The notes under the pieces: model-generated
What the model was told of the DNA's origin: nothing
The model's input: only the letters and a program-made list of their open reading frames with translations
Databases searched by the model: none
From: Streptomyces sp. DG2A-72
Lineage (GTDB): Bacteria > Actinomycetota > Actinomycetes > Streptomycetales > Streptomycetaceae
Length of the DNA stretch: 64,000 bases
Assembly (NCBI RefSeq): GCF_030499575.1
Contig: NZ_JASTLC010000001.1
Coordinates: forward strand, 4,426,001 to 4,490,000
Direction: 5' to 3'
Part shown: one piece after another, positions 37,559 to 45,941 of the stretch
Numbering within the stretch: the stretch's first letter is position 1
Layout: every line of letters begins with the position of its first letter
Program-made: the position numbers and the translations under genes

Positions 37559-38526
37559 TTCGCGGTCTCCTTCTCGGTCTTCTCCGTACGGTGTCCGGTC
37601 AGCCGCAGGAACACGTCGTCCAGGCTGGGCCTGCGCAGCCCTATGTCCTCGACCGGCACCCCTTCGTCCTGGAGCGTGCGGGCGACCTCGGTGAGCGCGG
37701 AGACCCGGTCGGTCACCGGCGCGTGCACGCGCAGTTCGCTCTCGTCGGTCTCGGGTTCGCCGTCGGAGACGCGGGCGACGACCTTCACCGCGCGCGGGAT
37801 GTCGGCGCGTTCGCTGAGCACGACCTCGATACGGTCGCCGCCGACGCGGTTCTTCAGGCCGTCCGGGGAGTCGTCGGCGATGGACCGGCCCTGGTCGATG
37901 ACGGTGATATGGGAGGCCAGCTTGTCGGCCTCCTCCAGATACTGCGTGGTCAGCAGCACGGTGGTGCCGCTCGCCACCAACGCCCGTACGGATTCCCAGA
38001 CTTCACCCCGGCTACGGGGATCGAGTCCCGTCGTCGGCTCGTCCAGGAAGAGGACCGCCGGGGCGAGGATCATCGACGCGGCGAGGTCGAGGCGGCGCCG
38101 CATGCCGCCGCTGTAGTCGCCTACGCCCTTGTCGGCGGCGTCGGCCAGGTCGAACTGGTCCAGCAGTTCGGTGGCCCGCAGCCGCGCCCGCTTTCCGCCG
38201 AGGTGGAACAGCCGGCCGAACATCTCCAGGTTCTGCCGCCCGGTGAGCACCTCGTCCACGGCGGCGTACTGCCCGGTCAGCCCGATCCTCGCGCGCACGT
38301 CGCGCGGCTGTCGTACGACGTCGAGGCCGGCCACCGTCGCGCTCCCGCCGTCCAGTCGCAGAAGCGTGGACAGGATGCGGACGGCGGTGGTCTTGCCGGC
38401 GCCGTTCGGCCCGAGCAGGCCGTGCACGGTGCCCTCGCGCACGGTGAGATCGAAGCCGTCGAGGGCGTGCTTCTCGCCGTACCGCTTCTCCAGCCCTTCC
38501 GCCCGGACCGCGTAACCGTCATTCAT
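37555..38526 (-). CDS. DrrA-like ABC exporter ATPase
   Basis: A 323-residue ATPase with Walker [13 protein letters not shown] near residue 38, signature [12 protein letters not shown], Walker [14 protein letters not shown] and the DrrA-type C-terminal extension ending [15 protein letters not shown]. It energises the DrrB-like permease. ATG at 38526 begins [17 protein letters not shown], with AGAAGGGGG upstream; the extra in-frame codons to 38556 run through the operator and are rejected. The gene is divergent from the TetR regulator. Confidence 0.94.
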   Translation of the reverse strand: MNDGYAVRAEGLEKRYGEKHALDGFDLTVREGTVHGLLGPNGAGKTTAVRILSTLLRLDGGSATVAGLDVVRQPRDVRARIGLTGQYAAVDEVLTGRQNLEMFGRLFHLGGKRARLRATELLDQFDLADAADKGVGDYSGGMRRRLDLAASMILAPAVLFLDEPTTGLDPRSRGEVWESVRALVASGTTVLLTTQYLEEADKLASHITVIDQGRSIADDSPDGLKNRVGGDRIEVVLSERADIPRAVKVVARVSDGEPETDESELRVHAPVTDRVSALTEVARTLQDEGVPVEDIGLRRPSLDDVFLRLTGHRTEKTEKETAK

Positions 38527-38550
38527 GGGGTCCCCCTTCTTCTCAACTGA

Positions 38551-38584
38551 GTACACCGTACCCTATTACGCGTACACCGTACCC
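38551..38584. promoter_or_regulatory. Twin operator direct repeats between the ABC exporter and TetR genes
   Basis: GTACACCGTACCC occurs at 38551-38563 and again at 38572-38584, 21 bases apart, so both face the same side of the helix. Each has the inverted core GTAC-ACC-GTAC. They sit right before both divergent starts and are the evident site for the TetR regulator. Confidence 0.75.
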
Positions 38585-38615
38585 AATTTTTCCGCGAGGA
38601 TCTAAGCTGAATGGC

Positions 38616-39392
38616 ATGACGAGCGGCAAGGGCGGTACCGGCAGTACGGAGACCAGTGGCAGCGGCGACATCGCGCGCACGCTCGAACTGCTGTGGGACA
38701 CCGGCCGACGCCCCAGCCGCGGCCCGAAGCCGGGGCTGAACCTGGAGCAGATCGTGGAGGCGGCCGTCCGGATCGCGGACGCGGACGGCCTGGAGGCGCT
38801 CTCCATGCGCCGCGTCGCCACCGAACTCGGCACCGGCACCATGTCCCTCTACCGCTATGTCCCCGGCAAGGGCGAGCTGCTCGACCTGATGCTGGACCGC
38901 GTCCAGCAGCCGTCCGAGAACCCGGCCGACCTCGGCGAGGGCGACTGGCGCTCGGCGCTGGAGGCCCTGGGCCGCGCCACCCTCGACCTCTACCGGCGCC
39001 ACCCCTGGCTGCTCCAGGTCAACCAGGCCCGCCCGATCCTCGGCCCGAGCGCGCTCGACGGCATGGAGAAGGTGCTCACGCTCATCCGGCCGATGGGACT
39101 GACCGACCCCGAGCTGGTCTCGGCGATCATCATGATCGACGGGTACGTCGTCGGCGCCGCCCGCACGCAGCTGTACCAGCAGGAGGCGGAGCGCCGGACC
39201 GGCCTCACGGACGCGGAGTTCTGGCAGGCCCAGGTGCCGACGCTGGAGAAGGTCCTCGCGTCGGGCCGCTACCCGGTGATGGCCTCCCTCTCCGAGGACA
39301 CCTTCGGCCCCGACTTCGACCACTTCGAGTTCGGACTCCAGCGAATCCTGGACGGCCTGGAGGTGTTCGTCGCCCGGCGCGGCGAAGGGTGA
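38616..39392 (+). CDS. TetR-family regulator of the divergent ABC exporter
   Basis: A 258-residue regulator. A disordered leader of about 35 residues precedes the helix-turn-helix (QIVEAAVRIADADGLEALSM then RRVATELGTGTMSLYRYVPG). The C-terminal domain is of the TetR_C type linked to drug-exporter regulators (HPWLLQVNQARPILGPSALD). It faces the DrrAB-like genes across two 13-base operator repeats, so it most likely represses both itself and the exporter until a ligand binds. ATG at 38616 is preceded by a weak site (GATCTAAGC). Confidence 0.9.
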   Translation: MTSGKGGTGSTETSGSGDIARTLELLWDTGRRPSRGPKPGLNLEQIVEAAVRIADADGLEALSMRRVATELGTGTMSLYRYVPGKGELLDLMLDRVQQPSENPADLGEGDWRSALEALGRATLDLYRRHPWLLQVNQARPILGPSALDGMEKVLTLIRPMGLTDPELVSAIIMIDGYVVGAARTQLYQQEAERRTGLTDAEFWQAQVPTLEKVLASGRYPVMASLSEDTFGPDFDHFEFGLQRILDGLEVFVARRGEG

Positions 39393-39407
39393 CACAGCAG
39401 GCGATCG

Positions 39408-39521
39408 GTGCCTGTATGCAGCTCGGAGGACAAGCACACGGCCCGGCTGCTGCGGAAGAAGTACCCCTTCCTGCAAGGCGTGTTCGTGCCGCTGACCCAC
39501 AAGGAGAAGCCGAAGGACTGA
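39408..39521 (+). pseudogene. C-terminal remnant, possibly of a PPOX-class F420 oxidoreductase
   Basis: In frame after the TetR stop, an open stretch reads SEDKHTARLLRKKYPFLQGV then FVPLTHKEKPKD and a stop. This resembles the tail of small FMN/F420 split-barrel oxidoreductases. There is no N-terminal domain or good start (a GTG at 39408 would give 37 residues), so it is a relic. The family is tentative. Confidence 0.4.
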
Positions 39522-39532
39522 GGCAGGCGGGC

Positions 39533-40501
39533 CTACGACCGCCGCAGCAGCCGCCTGAACCAGAGGCCGACGCCGAGTGTCGCGACGACGGCGATGGCGC
39601 CGATCTTCAAGCCTTCGCTGTCGCCGTCACCGTCCCCACCCGCCGCCGAACTCCCGTTCCCGGAGGGCGACTCGGCCCCGTCCGGACGGTCGGGCGCGTC
39701 CCTGGCCTCCACCTCGCTGTTCACGCCCTCGCTCCCGAGCATCAGCTTCGTCCCGTCGACGCTGTAGCTGACGGACTCCCCCTGGCCGATCGGCACGCTG
39801 ATCCGTCCCTGCCGCTTGATCTTCCCGTCGTTCCAGTCGTAGGAGATCCCGCCGAAGTATCCGCGTACGGCGAGCTGCCTGCCGTCGGGTGAGAAGGCGG
39901 CGTTGGTGGCCCACAGGTCGACGGCGGCGGCGGGCTTGAAGACGTTGCTCCCGGAGGCGGAGAGCTTGGCGGGCCCCTCGTACAGATGCCCGCCGTCCTC
40001 CTGCTTGTCGATGATGTAGACGCGCCCGGTCTTGGGGTGGACGACCATCGACTCCGCGTCCCGTGAACCGTTCGAGTACTTCACGACGTACTGCGTGGCC
40101 CGGACGGTCTGGTCGGTGAGGTTCTTGGGCTCGGGCAGCTGGTAGATCCACACATAGGGCCAGGAGACCCCGTCGTTGTCGCCGATGTCGCCGACCCAGA
40201 TCTGGTTGTCCGGCCCGATGGCGATCGCCTCGACGTCGCGCGGCATGCCCACGCCGGTCATGGTGATCCGGGCGACGGTCTTGCCGGTGCTGCTGTCGAC
40301 GGCGTAGAGGTAGGCGCCGTCGTCCTGGTCGTTGTGCGTCCAGTAGATGCCCGGGTGCTGGCGTGAGGCGGCGAGGCCGCTGGACTCGGTGATGCGGGGG
40401 TCATTGATGGTGAAGCTCTCGTCGCCGTCGGCGGCGGAGGCGGGCAGGGCGAAGACACCTACGAGGAGGACCCCGGCAAGAAACGCGAGCGATCGGCGCA
40501 T
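39533..40501 (-). CDS. Secreted, C-terminally anchored beta-propeller-like protein
   Basis: A 322-residue exported protein. It has a signal peptide (LAFLAGVLLVGVFALPASAA, residues 5-24) and a C-terminal membrane segment followed by arginines (VATLGVGLWFRRLLRRS). The mature domain shows repeated propeller-like blades: HPGIYWTHNDQDDGAYLYAV, DNQIWVGDIGDNDGVSWPY and TGRVYIIDKQEDGGHLYEG. A Gly/Ser/Asp linker joins it to the anchor. It is probably a cell-surface protein; ligand unknown. ATG at 40501 is chosen; an in-frame ATG at 40534 would extend it by eleven residues. Confidence 0.82.
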   Translation of the reverse strand: MRRSLAFLAGVLLVGVFALPASAADGDESFTINDPRITESSGLAASRQHPGIYWTHNDQDDGAYLYAVDSSTGKTVARITMTGVGMPRDVEAIAIGPDNQIWVGDIGDNDGVSWPYVWIYQLPEPKNLTDQTVRATQYVVKYSNGSRDAESMVVHPKTGRVYIIDKQEDGGHLYEGPAKLSASGSNVFKPAAAVDLWATNAAFSPDGRQLAVRGYFGGISYDWNDGKIKRQGRISVPIGQGESVSYSVDGTKLMLGSEGVNSEVEARDAPDRPDGAESPSGNGSSAAGGDGDGDSEGLKIGAIAVVATLGVGLWFRRLLRRS

Positions 40502-40589
40502 GCCCCAAGACTGCCATCCCGAGCCCGCGTTCACGGAGCGTGTCGGGCTTCACATCCCACCGCGCCCGCTGATCGTCCATCATGAGCGG

Positions 40590-41264
40590 ATGCTCAGGTT
40601 CATGCCCGTCGGCGACTCCCAGACGATCGGAAGCGCGGGCGAACACACATGGCGTTACCGGCTGTGGCAGCACCTGCGCGAGACATACGGCGGCCCGTTC
40701 AAGCTGGTCGGCCCGCGCGAGACGCTGTACGACCAGGCCACGGGCACCCCCACGTCGTACGAGTACGCCGACCCCGACTTCCCCCGCGCCCATCTCGCCG
40801 GCTGGGGCGAGGGCTGGCTGCACATGGCCCCGCTGATCGGCGAGGCGGTGCGGTCGTGCCGGGCGGATGTGCTCTTGGTCTCCCTGGGCCTGATCGACCT
40901 GGGCTTCTACACGAACGCCGACCAGACGGCGGAGAACGCACGGGCCTTCGTGGCGGCGGCGAGGGCGGCGAACCCGAAGGTACGGATGGTCGTGCTCCCC
41001 GTGATCCCGAACGTCCGCGCCGACACGGACGCTCCCTTCGCCGCACAGGTCACCCGCTTCAACGAACTGCTGGCCAAGGCCGTGGCCGACCTGGACGAGC
41101 CCCGCTCACCCCTGCTGCTGGCGTCGCCGCCACCGTCGTACGACATCAACTTCGACACCTACGACGGCACGCACCCGAACGCGAGCGGGGAGTACAGGAT
41201 CGCGGCGGCGTTCGCGGACGCGATGCATCAGGCGTGGGATGTGGGCGAGCCCTACGAGGCGTGA
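40590..41264 (+). CDS. SGNH/GDSL-type esterase-lipase fold protein
   Basis: A 224-residue hydrolase of the SGNH family without a signal peptide. The nucleophile block is MPVGDSQTIG at residues 5-14, the middle block is VLLVSLGLIDLGFYTNAD and the Asp-x-x-His block is DGTHPNASGEYRIAAAF. The usual Gly-x-Asn block III is degenerate (LGLIDLG), which may lower activity. The substrate is unknown. ATG at 40590 begins MLRFMPVGDS; the longer frame from 40347 overlaps the divergent neighbour. Its end overlaps the convergent nucleotidyltransferase-like gene by 13 bases. Confidence 0.82.
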   Translation: MLRFMPVGDSQTIGSAGEHTWRYRLWQHLRETYGGPFKLVGPRETLYDQATGTPTSYEYADPDFPRAHLAGWGEGWLHMAPLIGEAVRSCRADVLLVSLGLIDLGFYTNADQTAENARAFVAAARAANPKVRMVVLPVIPNVRADTDAPFAAQVTRFNELLAKAVADLDEPRSPLLLASPPPSYDINFDTYDGTHPNASGEYRIAAAFADAMHQAWDVGEPYEA

Positions 41265-41997
41265 GCGTAGATGGCCTCGACGAGGAACTCGGCGCACGGC
41301 AGCACACCAGGGAGCAGGTCATCCCACCGCTCGTCCTCTTCCCCAGGTAGACGGCGCGTGCGTGCGCGAGAACGGGCCGGTGCACGGCCGGGAGCCGCTC
41401 GATCGCCCAGTCGGCGGCAGCGTCCTTGGAGCGGATCCGGCCGGTGGCGAGGGTGGTCCACACACGGGCGAGGGTGAGCAGCACGTTCCGGGTGTCGGAC
41501 TCCAACTCGCCCATCAGACCGGGCACTCCCGAGACGATCGCCCGCCTCAGGTCGTCGTGCGGAACCGGGTCGAGGAGTTCGGCGGGCGGTGGCCCGAAGA
41601 GCGGGGCGTCGCCGAGCAGCACCATGGTGAGGAGCGGGACGAGGTCGGGACTGGGCTCGGGAGCAGGGACGAGGCCACGCTCGTACTCCTCCCGCATCCA
41701 CTCCCCGTACAGGAACTCGCAGGTGGGCGGAGTCCGCCAGGGCCGTACGTCGTCCTGTACGACGACGATGAGCTCGACGGGGCGGGAATCCCCGCCGGAC
41801 ACCTCCATCAACTCATCCACCAGGGCGCGGCGTTGGGGATGGCTGACGGGCCCGCTCACGACGACCAGGACGTCGATGTCGCTGTGCGGGCGGAGGCCGC
41901 CGAGGGTGGCGGAGCCGTGGAGGTAGATGCCGAGGACGGTGTCGCCGAGGATGCGGTGGAGGAGGGGGAGGAGGTGCGCGGCGCCGGGGGCTGGCAT
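41252..41997 (-). pseudogene. Frameshifted aminoglycoside-nucleotidyltransferase-like gene
   Basis: Residues 1-215 match the ANT(3'')/(9)-like family with its C-terminal DUF4111 domain: the nucleotidyltransferase motif GSATLGGLRPHSDIDVLVVV, then VELIVVVQDDVRPWRTPPTC and LARVWTTLATGRIRSKDAAA. At about 41340, ctggggaagag lacks one G, and the family's normal ending DERWDDLLPGVLPCAEFLVE and AIYAHAS continues in the next frame to a stop at 41252. Without the shift the protein would be about 248 residues. The conceptual read-through to 41146 gives a nonsense tail. Either a real inactivation or a sequencing slip in a G run. ATG at 41997. Confidence 0.8.
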
Positions 41998-42087
41998 GTG
42001 AGGTTCCTCTCGGTGTCAGGTCACCGTGCGTATCGTTGTACTGCGCGACTGCCCTCGTCCGTGGGTCAGCCGGGGAGGAGCGCCACG

Positions 42088-42678
42088 ATGACCGTCCTTG
42101 AAGACAGGATCGCGATGGCCCAGAGCGACGACACGTACTGGCTCGACGAGATGTTCGAGCGGCTCGAGAAGATGCCCGTCCCCGAGGGATACAAGGTCGA
42201 GATCGTCGAGGGGACCATCTACATGTCGCCGCAGCGGGACATCCACTGGGAGACCATTCGCAGGATCGTCCGAGCCCTTGAAGACACGTTTGGCATGGAC
42301 GTCAAGGTGTTCTCGGACGTCCGCATCGACTTCCCCGGCCGCAAGAACGGTCTCGCCCCGGACGTGGCGAAGCTACGCGACGGTGCAGAGAAGAACTCCG
42401 AGGGCCGCTGGCGCCACGAGGACGTCGAATTCATCGCCGAGGTCATCTCCACGGACACGGCCAAGAACGACTACGGCCCCAAGAAGACCGCATACGCCCT
42501 CGCCGAAGTCCCCGTCTACCTGATCGCCGACCCTTACACAGGCAAGTGCCGCCTGTTCACCCAGCCCAAGGACGGCGACTACGTGAGCGACACGTCCATC
42601 ACCTACGGCGGGGACGTCGACATGACCACCACTTTCCTCGGCCTCACCCTCAAGACCGACGAGTTCCCCCGCGACTGA
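42088..42678 (+). CDS. Uma2-family (DUF820) restriction-endonuclease-like protein
   Basis: A 196-residue PD-(D/E)XK-fold protein. The catalytic-type residues are the aspartate in GLAPDVAKLR and the pair in FIAEVISTDTAKNDYGPKK. The N-terminal part (DDTYWLDEMFERLEKMP; IVEGTIYMSP) is typical of Uma2 proteins, which are abundant in Streptomyces; their target is not established. ATG at 42088 follows GGGGAGGAG. The next gene starts 15 bases later, perhaps as an operon. A frameshifted relic of a paralogue lies at 50387-50559. Confidence 0.88.
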   Translation: MTVLEDRIAMAQSDDTYWLDEMFERLEKMPVPEGYKVEIVEGTIYMSPQRDIHWETIRRIVRALEDTFGMDVKVFSDVRIDFPGRKNGLAPDVAKLRDGAEKNSEGRWRHEDVEFIAEVISTDTAKNDYGPKKTAYALAEVPVYLIADPYTGKCRLFTQPKDGDYVSDTSITYGGDVDMTTTFLGLTLKTDEFPRD

Positions 42679-42693
42679 TGAGAGGGTGTGGCC

Positions 42694-43323
42694 ATGGCCG
42701 TCATTCACCACACCACCCTCAAGCCGACCAAGCTGGAACTGCTGACCACCTGGCTGCCGACCCGCCCGTGGTACGTCGGCGGCGCAGGTGAACCGGTGTT
42801 GACGAAGGCCGGTGGCTTCCGGTTGGACGACCCGGAGGGCGAGGTCGGCATCGAGTTCATGGTGGCCACCGACGCCTCCGGCCCGCACCCCGCCTCCTAC
42901 CTCGTGCCGCTCACCTACCGAGGCGCCCCGCTCGACGGCGCGGAGCACTCCCTCGTCGGCACGATGGAACACGGCGTGCTGGGCAAGCGCTGGGCCTACG
43001 ACGGCTGCCACGACCCGGTCCTGGTAGCCCAGTTGCTGGCCCTGATCGAGGGCCGCGTCCAGGCCCAGGCGCAGAGCATCAGCGACACCCCCGACCGAGA
43101 GGTCACCCGCTCCTACACGGGCCACGCCCTCCCCTCCACGGCCACAGCGACGGACGACCAGGCCGGCACGGAGCTCCGCCTCGCCGACAGCACGGCCGTG
43201 CTCCGCCTGCACCGACGCCTGCGGCCCGGCACGGAGGCGCCCGAGGGCTCGCTCGGCCACATCACCGGCGCCTGGGAGTTGCCGGACGGCACGCGGGCGC
43301 GGGCGCTGTTCGCCACCCTCTGA
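42694..43323 (+). CDS. Maltokinase N-terminal cap-like domain protein
   Basis: A 209-residue protein consisting only of a region resembling the N-terminal cap domain of trehalose/maltose kinases. Key words are LELLTTWLPTRPWYVGGAGE near residue 12 and YLVPLTYRGAPLDGAEHSLV near residue 70. The kinase C-lobe is absent, so it has no visible catalytic centre. Such stand-alone caps recur in actinobacteria; the role is unknown. ATG at 42694 is favoured over GTG at 42688. It directly precedes the foldback element. Confidence 0.78.
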   Translation: MAVIHHTTLKPTKLELLTTWLPTRPWYVGGAGEPVLTKAGGFRLDDPEGEVGIEFMVATDASGPHPASYLVPLTYRGAPLDGAEHSLVGTMEHGVLGKRWAYDGCHDPVLVAQLLALIEGRVQAQAQSISDTPDREVTRSYTGHALPSTATATDDQAGTELRLADSTAVLRLHRRLRPGTEAPEGSLGHITGAWELPDGTRARALFATL

Positions 43324-43391
43324 GGCTGGCCACACCGTCCCCTGGGCCAGGGCACGTGAGCAAAGCCCCTGAGCGGACCCGGTGTTTGCAC

Positions 43392-43579
43392 GTGACCGTA
43401 GGGGCCGCCCGCTTCTTGGCCAGTGTCGTGCTTCCGCGACCCGAGTAAAGGGCGCTCCGCTGCGCTACGCGTCGGCTGCGCCGATTCCGCTTCGCTCCAC
43501 CCTTGACTCGGCTCACTCCAGCACGGGTGAGAAGCGAGCGAGCGGCCCGGAGGGATGGGTGGCCGACGTGCGTTTGCGG
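43392..43579. repeat. Left arm of a 1.24 kb foldback element
   Basis: These 188 bases are the reverse complement of 44448-44635 with a single mismatch. Similarity resumes inward with small gaps through the first tandem units (to about 43740). The frame of one strand reads as a basic peptide (VKGGAKRNRRSRRVAQRSAL), repeated in both arms, but has no protein-like partner. Confidence 0.96.
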
Positions 43580-43630
43580 TGAGGTGGGATGCGGGCCGGG
43601 GTGAGCGGGCGCAATCGCGCCTCGCCTGCA

Positions 43631-44119
43631 CGCCGGGTCGGCTTAGCGGCGAACGGCCGGTGGGGGGTGGGGTGCGCGACGGCGGGCTGGCGGCACGCCG
43701 AGCGGGCTAAGCGGCGAGCGGCAGGTGCGTGGGACGCGTCGACCGAGTGGGGGCACGCCGGGTGGGCTTAGCGGCTTGCGGCCGGTGGGGGGTGGGGTGC
43801 GCGACGGCGGGCTGGGGGCACGCCGGGCGGGCTAAGCGGCTTGCGGCCGGTGGGGAGTGAGGTACGCGACGGCGGGGTGGCGGCACGCCGGGCGGGCTAA
43901 GCGGCGAGCGGCCGGTGCGTGGGACGCGTCGACCGGGTGGGGGCACGCCGGGTGGGCTTAGCGGCTTGCGGCCGGTGGGTGGAGCGCATCAGCAGAGGGC
44001 GGCATGCCGGGCGGGCTTGGCGGCGTACGGCCGGAGGGCGGGGCGCATCAGCAGGGGGGCACTCCGCGTGCGCTTGGCGCCTGCGGCCTGTCAGGGTGCG
44101 GATGGTGGCTGGGCCTCAA
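43631..44119. repeat. Degenerate tandem array, eight units
   Basis: Units starting at 43631, 43696, 43756, 43821, 43886, 43946, 44004 and 44062 (58-65 bases apart) share cgccggg-ggcttagcggc and a G-rich tail. Two inverted units occur on the right side near 44290-44395. Periods alternate between 60 and 65, showing at least two subtypes. Confidence 0.9.
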
Positions 44120-44196
44120 TTGGAAAGTTTGGGCCACTCTGGTCTCTGGCGGAGCCGGGAATTCTTGGTCAGCCGGTGGCCCAAATCTTCCAATTG
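44117..44196. repeat. Central 21-base inverted repeat of the foldback element
   Basis: Bases 44117-44137 and 44176-44196 are inverted copies beginning and ending with caattgg, with two mismatches, around a 38-base loop containing gaattc. It lies between the left tandem array and the right arm. Could form a stable RNA or DNA hairpin. Confidence 0.85.
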
Positions 44197-44447
44197 GCCC
44201 CTGGAGAGCAACAGGCGGGGCCGGTGTGACTAGTGTGGCGCCGCCCGCTGCCTGCCGGACATCCCCCACGCCCCGCACGGCCCCGCCCACCCCGCACCTG
44301 CCGCCTGCCGCTGAACCGACCCGGCGTGCCGCCAGCCCGCCGTCGCGCACCCCACCCCCCACCGGCCGCAAGCCGCTAAGCCGACCCGGCGTGCAGGCGA
44401 GGCGCGATTGCGCCCACCCATCCCGGTCCGCATCCCGGCCCATCTCG

Positions 44448-44635
44448 CCGCAAACGCACGTCGGCCACCCATCCCTCCGGGCCGCTTGCTCGCTTCTCAC
44501 CCGTGCTGGAGTGAGCCGAGTCAAGGGTGGAGCGAAGCGGAATCGGCGCAGCCGACGCGTAGCGCAGCGGAGCGCCCTTTACTCGGGTCGCGGAAGCACG
44601 ACACTGGCCAAGAAGCGGGCGGCCCCTACGGTCAC
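44448..44635. repeat. Right arm of the 1.24 kb foldback element
   Basis: Inverted partner of 43392-43579 (187 of 188 bases identical). Its last four bases overlap the stop codon of the next gene at 44632. Confidence 0.96.
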
Positions 44636-45051
44636 TGTGCAGCGCCGGTCACCTCGCCCACCACTTCCCACAGCAACTCCGCCCCCACAAAAGGCACTTC
44701 CGCCGAAGGAACCGATCGCCAGCCCAACGGCCATGTTGTCCCCGTCAGCGCGGGTACGCCCACGTACGCCAGGATGCCGTCACCGCGCGTGAGAGCGCGT
44801 ACGCCGGGCGGCCAGCGGTACGTCGACGCGGTTTGCGGGGGCAACAGGAAGTACATGTTCCGTTCCCTGCTGAACTCCTGGACGACCGGGCCCGCGTTGA
44901 AGTCCGTGGCCGACATCAGCTCCTTGGCGATGCGTTCCCCCGCAGCTCCCCTGATGCGTACGGCGTCGAAGTGGATGCCGGCGTGACGAAGGGCGAGGCC
45001 GGAGGCGGGGATCCAGGTCGGGATCCAGGGGGCGGCGATTCTCTCGTTCAT
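44632..45051 (-). CDS. Unrecognised protein beside the XRE/DUF397 pair
   Basis: A 139-residue soluble protein I do not recognise. It contains FDAVRIRGAAGERIAKELMS and YFLLPPQTASTYRWPPGVRA, with tryptophans spread through the second half. In Streptomyces, proteins of this shape are often divergent from an XRE/DUF397 pair, as here, and may be part of the same accessory module. Its stop lies within the last bases of the foldback arm, so the element abuts the gene exactly. ATG at 45051. Confidence 0.65.
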   Translation of the reverse strand: MNERIAAPWIPTWIPASGLALRHAGIHFDAVRIRGAAGERIAKELMSATDFNAGPVVQEFSRERNMYFLLPPQTASTYRWPPGVRALTRGDGILAYVGVPALTGTTWPLGWRSVPSAEVPFVGAELLWEVVGEVTGAAQ

Positions 45052-45134
45052 GCCGCAAATGGTTCCGGGTGCTCACATACTGTGACCAGGGGTTTGCAAG
45101 GGTGGTGCGGGGCTGTGCAGTTGGGGAGGTTCGT

Positions 45135-45941
45135 GTGCACTCCGGTGAACGCGGCTCGGAGTCTTTCGGGGCGCTGCTGAGGTTCTTTCGCGAGCGGGCC
45201 GGGATGACGCAGGAGGGCTTGGGCAAGCACGTCGGGTACTCCAAGTCGCAGGTGGCGATGGTGGAGCGGGGGGAGCGGTCACCCAAGGGCACGTTGGTGG
45301 AGATCGCGGACGAGGTGCTCGGTGCACGAGGTGCACTGCTGGTGCTGGCGGAGAAGGAGTTCGGCAAGGGCGGTCTTCGGCCGTGGACCGAGGACTACCT
45401 GGCGGAGGAGAGAAGAGCCGCCGCGCTGCACGTGTACCAGAACCATGTGATTCCGGGCTCGCTCCAGACGGAGGCGTATGCGCGGGCGATCTACAGCTGC
45501 CACGTCCCGGCGCTGGAGGACGACGAAATCGACCGGCGCGTGACAGCACGACTCGAACGACAGCAGCTCTTCCAGCGCAAGCCCAAGCCGATGGTCAGCT
45601 ACGTACTGGAAGAGAGCACACTCACCCGCCCGTTGGGCGGCCCGGGCGCGCTCAAGGAGCAGCTGCACCACATTCTCGGCATCGGCCAGCTGCGCCACGT
45701 CGAGATCCAGGTCATGCCGCACAGCCGCCAAGCCCACGCCGGCCTGAACGGCGCCATGATCGTGCTGGAGACAGCCGAGCATCGCCAACTCGCCTACGTA
45801 GAAGGCCCGAGCGGCGGCTACTTCGTCAGTGAACAGCCCGACCTGGGGGAGCTGTTCGCGCGGTATGGCATTCTGCGAGCGCAGGCTCTCAACCCCGACG
45901 AGTCCGCGAAACTGATCTACGAGGTGGCAGAGGGACTATGA
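45135..45941 (+). CDS. XRE-family regulator with DUF5753 ligand domain
   Basis: A 268-residue regulator of the abundant Streptomyces XRE-DUF5753 class. The helix-turn-helix is at residues 12-70 (LLRFFRERAGMTQEGLGKHV and YSKSQVAMVERGERSPKGTL). The DUF5753 domain has LRPWTEDYLAEERRAAALHV, QNHVIPGSLQTEAYARAI and PHSRQAHAGLNGAMIVLE. GTG at 45135 has GGGGAGG upstream. Its stop overlaps the DUF397 start (ATGA). Such pairs regulate development or act as toxin-antitoxin-like modules in some strains (BldB-partner type); the specific role here is unknown. Confidence 0.9.
   Translation: MHSGERGSESFGALLRFFRERAGMTQEGLGKHVGYSKSQVAMVERGERSPKGTLVEIADEVLGARGALLVLAEKEFGKGGLRPWTEDYLAEERRAAALHVYQNHVIPGSLQTEAYARAIYSCHVPALEDDEIDRRVTARLERQQLFQRKPKPMVSYVLEESTLTRPLGGPGALKEQLHHILGIGQLRHVEIQVMPHSRQAHAGLNGAMIVLETAEHRQLAYVEGPSGGYFVSEQPDLGELFARYGILRAQALNPDESAKLIYEVAEGL

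Larger units (their letters stand above)
43324..44631. other. 1.3 kb noncoding accessory region
   Basis: Contains the whole foldback element described in the adjoining entries and no gene I can support. The many open frames across it are a result of very high GC and of the repeats. The left flank (43324-43391) carries only a weak inverted repeat (tggcc/ggcca) after the preceding gene. Confidence 0.8.

Noticed and set aside
43631..44119. CRISPR array
   Set aside because: Units are 58-65 bases, degenerate and without unique spacers or cas genes.
43392..44635. Insertion sequence
   Set aside because: There is no transposase gene and no target duplication; only the arms suggest mobility.
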